Origin: Chara braunii
Lineage: Eukaryota > Streptophyta > Charophyceae > Charales > Characeae
NCBI GenBank assembly: GCA_003427395.1
Contig: BFEA01000249.1
Span: 1,571,095-1,603,817 of the forward strand
Length of the DNA stretch: 32,723 bases
Direction: 5' to 3'
Position numbers and translations under genes: made by a program. Shown piece by piece: positions 30,743 to 32,723 of the stretch. Below the pieces are notes generated by a model, which ran no database searches, had not been told where the DNA came from, and was given only the letters and a program-made list of their open reading frames with translations. Position 1 is the stretch's first letter, and the number at the start of each line of letters is the position of its first letter.

Positions 30743-32251
30743 AGCTAGGCATGGAAAAATAAGAGTCCAAGGGGCTCCATGCAAGAGAAAGGCTGGTCGT
30801 GAAAAATCGGAGCCAAGGGGGCTCAAAGTCGGACAAAGGGAGGCAAAATGAAGCCCCCTAGGAGCTTAGGGGTGGCATCATTATAATCCGAAGTATAACA
30901 GCCAACAGCCGGCCATGAACCTGGCCATGAATAGGGTTCTAAGGCCTAGAAAGAGAGTGCACAGTAATTTGACACTTGTCACAACAAAAATAAACGAAAA
31001 AGAAAAAAAAAAGGAGAGAAAATTGAGGGAGAATGAGACAAAATGGGAGAAATGGGTGGAGGGAAATATGCCGGCTCATTGGGACTGCTGCGGTAGGGAT
31101 TGGCAGGTCCCAATGATGACCTCGCCCCTCCTAGATCCAAGGAGGGCATTCCGGATGGTAGAGATATGACCCTTGGGGCCATATCTCAACGATATCTGAA
31201 TTAAAAAGGGCAAAATGAAAGAAAATGCAAAAAGAAAAAGGTCGGTTTTCTTTTCAGCCATGGATCTGAGATCATATCTCATGGTGGAGAGGAAACAACC
31301 CTTTTTTGTGGGCCAGCTCCGGAATGAGGTGGCTGCCCAAAATGGAAAGAAAACAAAAGAGGGAAAAAGACAGAACATTGCATTTGGCCCAAAAGAGGGC
31401 CAGATGCATCAAAAATTAAAAAATTGAGCATAGGGGCTCAAATTTGAAGCAAGGACCACCATGGGGTAGCTCAGAATAATGGTGGCCTTGGATCTCAGCC
31501 TGATCCAAGGCTGAAAATGTGCCGCCATATGGAAAAATGCTCCGGCCTACCCAAGGGAGGCCGAAACTGAAAAAAATCGAGAAAAAGGCCCATTAGGCTT
31601 TTGCTACCCCTTGGGCCTTGGACTCAAGGGGGCAGCAATTTCCAAGTGGTGGGAGGCTGGAAAAAGGCCCAAGGGGCAGTCGGAGTTGGTACCAACCACT
31701 CGGACTGCATGAACCTGGCCAAAATGAGGCCAGGTGCCCCCAGAGAGGCCTAGTGGTGAAAATTGGTCATGGGGATACCTCGGTTCACTATGGGGCACTT
31801 GGAGAGGCCCATGGGCTGGCCGGACTACTGTTCCCAACCTACATAAGCTGGGAATTCAGTCCGCCACACTCCCATTTGCATGTGGAGTGCCCATGCTGCC
31901 CAATAGTGCCCATGAGAGCACTACACTCACTTGGAGTGAAGTGAGGGGAACCCCTGCCAGTTTGGGAGCTTAGAGGAGATTGTGAGCTTGTGTGTAGGAC
32001 TCTACGGGCTAGAGGTAGTGGAGGAAGGTGATCCACCATAGCTCCCAAGCTAGTGAGGAGGAAGGCAAGGCTAAGAGGGGTCCCATTAGCCCTCCTAGAG
32101 GGAAGGACTCCATAGCCATAGTGATAGGAGTTTGTGGCAACTCGGGAGGAGAAGAGAGGAGGAAGGAGAAGGGCTTGGAGAAGGAGGAAGCCATAGCTAA
32201 GTAGGGAGAAGCTTCATCGAAGGTTGGGATATCAACTCCAAGACCAAGAAG

Positions 32252-32259
32252 AGGTGAGT
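32252..32259 (+). other. Possible 5' splice site before a CTT tract
   Basis: AGAAGAG|GTGAGTGG fits the donor consensus (intron from 32254). It follows a GA-rich, gene-leader-like stretch (31930-32250) with no long frame, and precedes a 200 bp pyrimidine tract. No coding exon is visible, so this is only a candidate. Confidence 0.25.
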
Positions 32260-32267
32260 GGAGAGTA

Positions 32268-32467
32268 CCACCTTCTTCTTCATCTTCTTCTCCTTCTTCT
32301 TCTTCTTCTTCTTCTTCTCCTTTTTCTTCTTCTTCTTCCTCTCCTTCTTCTTCTCCTTCTTCTTCTTCTTTTCCCTCTTCTTCTTCTTCATCTTTTTCCC
32401 CCTCCCCCTCCCCCTCTTCTTCCTCTCCCTCTTTCTCTTCCCCCTCTTCTTTTCCTTTCTCCCCTCC
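32268..32467. repeat. CTT/TCC microsatellite, about 200 bp
   Basis: TTC/TCC repeats with interruptions. Poly-Leu, poly-Phe and poly-Lys frames over it are artefacts. After it come a short T15 run (32558-32573) and a repeated TGTGAATCGCAACTT (32604 and 32695, 91 bp apart). Nothing else is recognised to the window end. Confidence 0.92.
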
Positions 32468-32723
32468 TTCATTATTTTGATGTTTTGGTGTTGATTAGTG
32501 CTTGGTTAGTCTCTTTCTTCACTATGGGGTAAAGTTCAATCTTGGTTCAATCTAGTGTTTTTTTTTTTTTTTTGCTCATGTATTGTCTATTTTTCCACTC
32601 CTATGTGAATCGCAACTTTCCTCCTTATGTATGTGAGCTCAAATGTGTGTTTTTCTCTCTCATTCTCCATGTTTCACTTGTTTCCTCACTTGGGTGTGAA
32701 TCGCAACTTCTATCTTGATGTAC

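Larger units (their letters stand above)
28361..32723. repeat. Non-coding hairpin-rich tandem repeat region
   Basis: No protein domain is recognisable. The plus strand is purine-rich with many GGCC, CCGA/TCGG and AAAAAGAAAA words. Two diverged units are offset by 1633 bp: the hairpin pair 28965-29026 recurs at 30598-30659, the GGCGGGGACTTG-CCCAAGGGAAAA segment at 28895 recurs near 30526, and TTGACACTTG at 29340 recurs near 30970. Smaller tandem duplications lie inside the first unit. It could be a non-autonomous element or the long leader/LTR of one continuing beyond the window. Confidence 0.6.

Noticed and set aside
28822-31200. CRISPR-like array or bacterial repeat
   Set aside because: Units are diverged, of uneven spacing, and the window is plainly eukaryotic.
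32197-32532. Lys-, Leu- and Phe-rich proteins on both strands
   Set aside because: Translation of the CTT tract in different frames.

Overview
The window is a transposon-dominated stretch of a eukaryotic nuclear genome, most likely a streptophyte (green plant lineage). Two retroelement primer sites match the 3' end of plant initiator tRNA-Met, the elements are Ty3/gypsy chromoviruses with C-terminal chromodomains, and plant-type G-box/TGACGTGG motifs occur in one terminal repeat. The acidic/coiled-coil Gag N-termini and the large TE-filled, possibly intronic spaces remind me of the charophyte alga Chara braunii. That genus call is from memory and unverified.

Layout. Element A (+, about 294-6010) is a decayed Ty3/gypsy copy with gag, protease, RT-RNase H, integrase, chromodomain and a 3' LTR; its 5' LTR is absent. 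Element B (-, 6011-14992) is a complete element: two 856-857 bp LTRs, a tRNA-iMet primer site, a polypurine tract, a 4-5 bp target duplication, and nearly readable gag-pol. A 682-base N gap sits in its leader. From 14993 to 18549 lies non-retroelement sequence containing what looks like one host exon (15909-16016, +) encoding the last membrane helix and C-terminal start of an ammonium transporter (Amt/Mep), bounded by good splice signals; CT microsatellite and TGACT-rich repeats follow. Element C (-, 18550-26762) is a second chromovirus family with a complete 1100 bp 3' LTR and a 5' LTR cut short after 658 bp. It abuts element D (-, 26763-28360), which belongs to the element B family and retains only a 5'-eroded LTR, polypurine tract, chromodomain tail and a scrap of integrase. 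Element D is broken at 28361 by 4.4 kb of non-coding, purine-rich, hairpin-rich sequence organised as two diverged units about 1633 bp apart, ending in a CTT tract.

No bacterial operons, rRNA, tRNA genes or CRISPR arrays are present. The retroelement genes would make Gag particles and the enzymes that copy and integrate the element, but every copy carries inactivating changes. The items most worth a second look are the hidden Amt-like exon, the paired-hairpin tandem unit at 28.8-32 kb, a coding-like block conserved between the leaders of elements B and C, the bZIP-site cluster in LTR A, and a stop codon shared by elements B and D.
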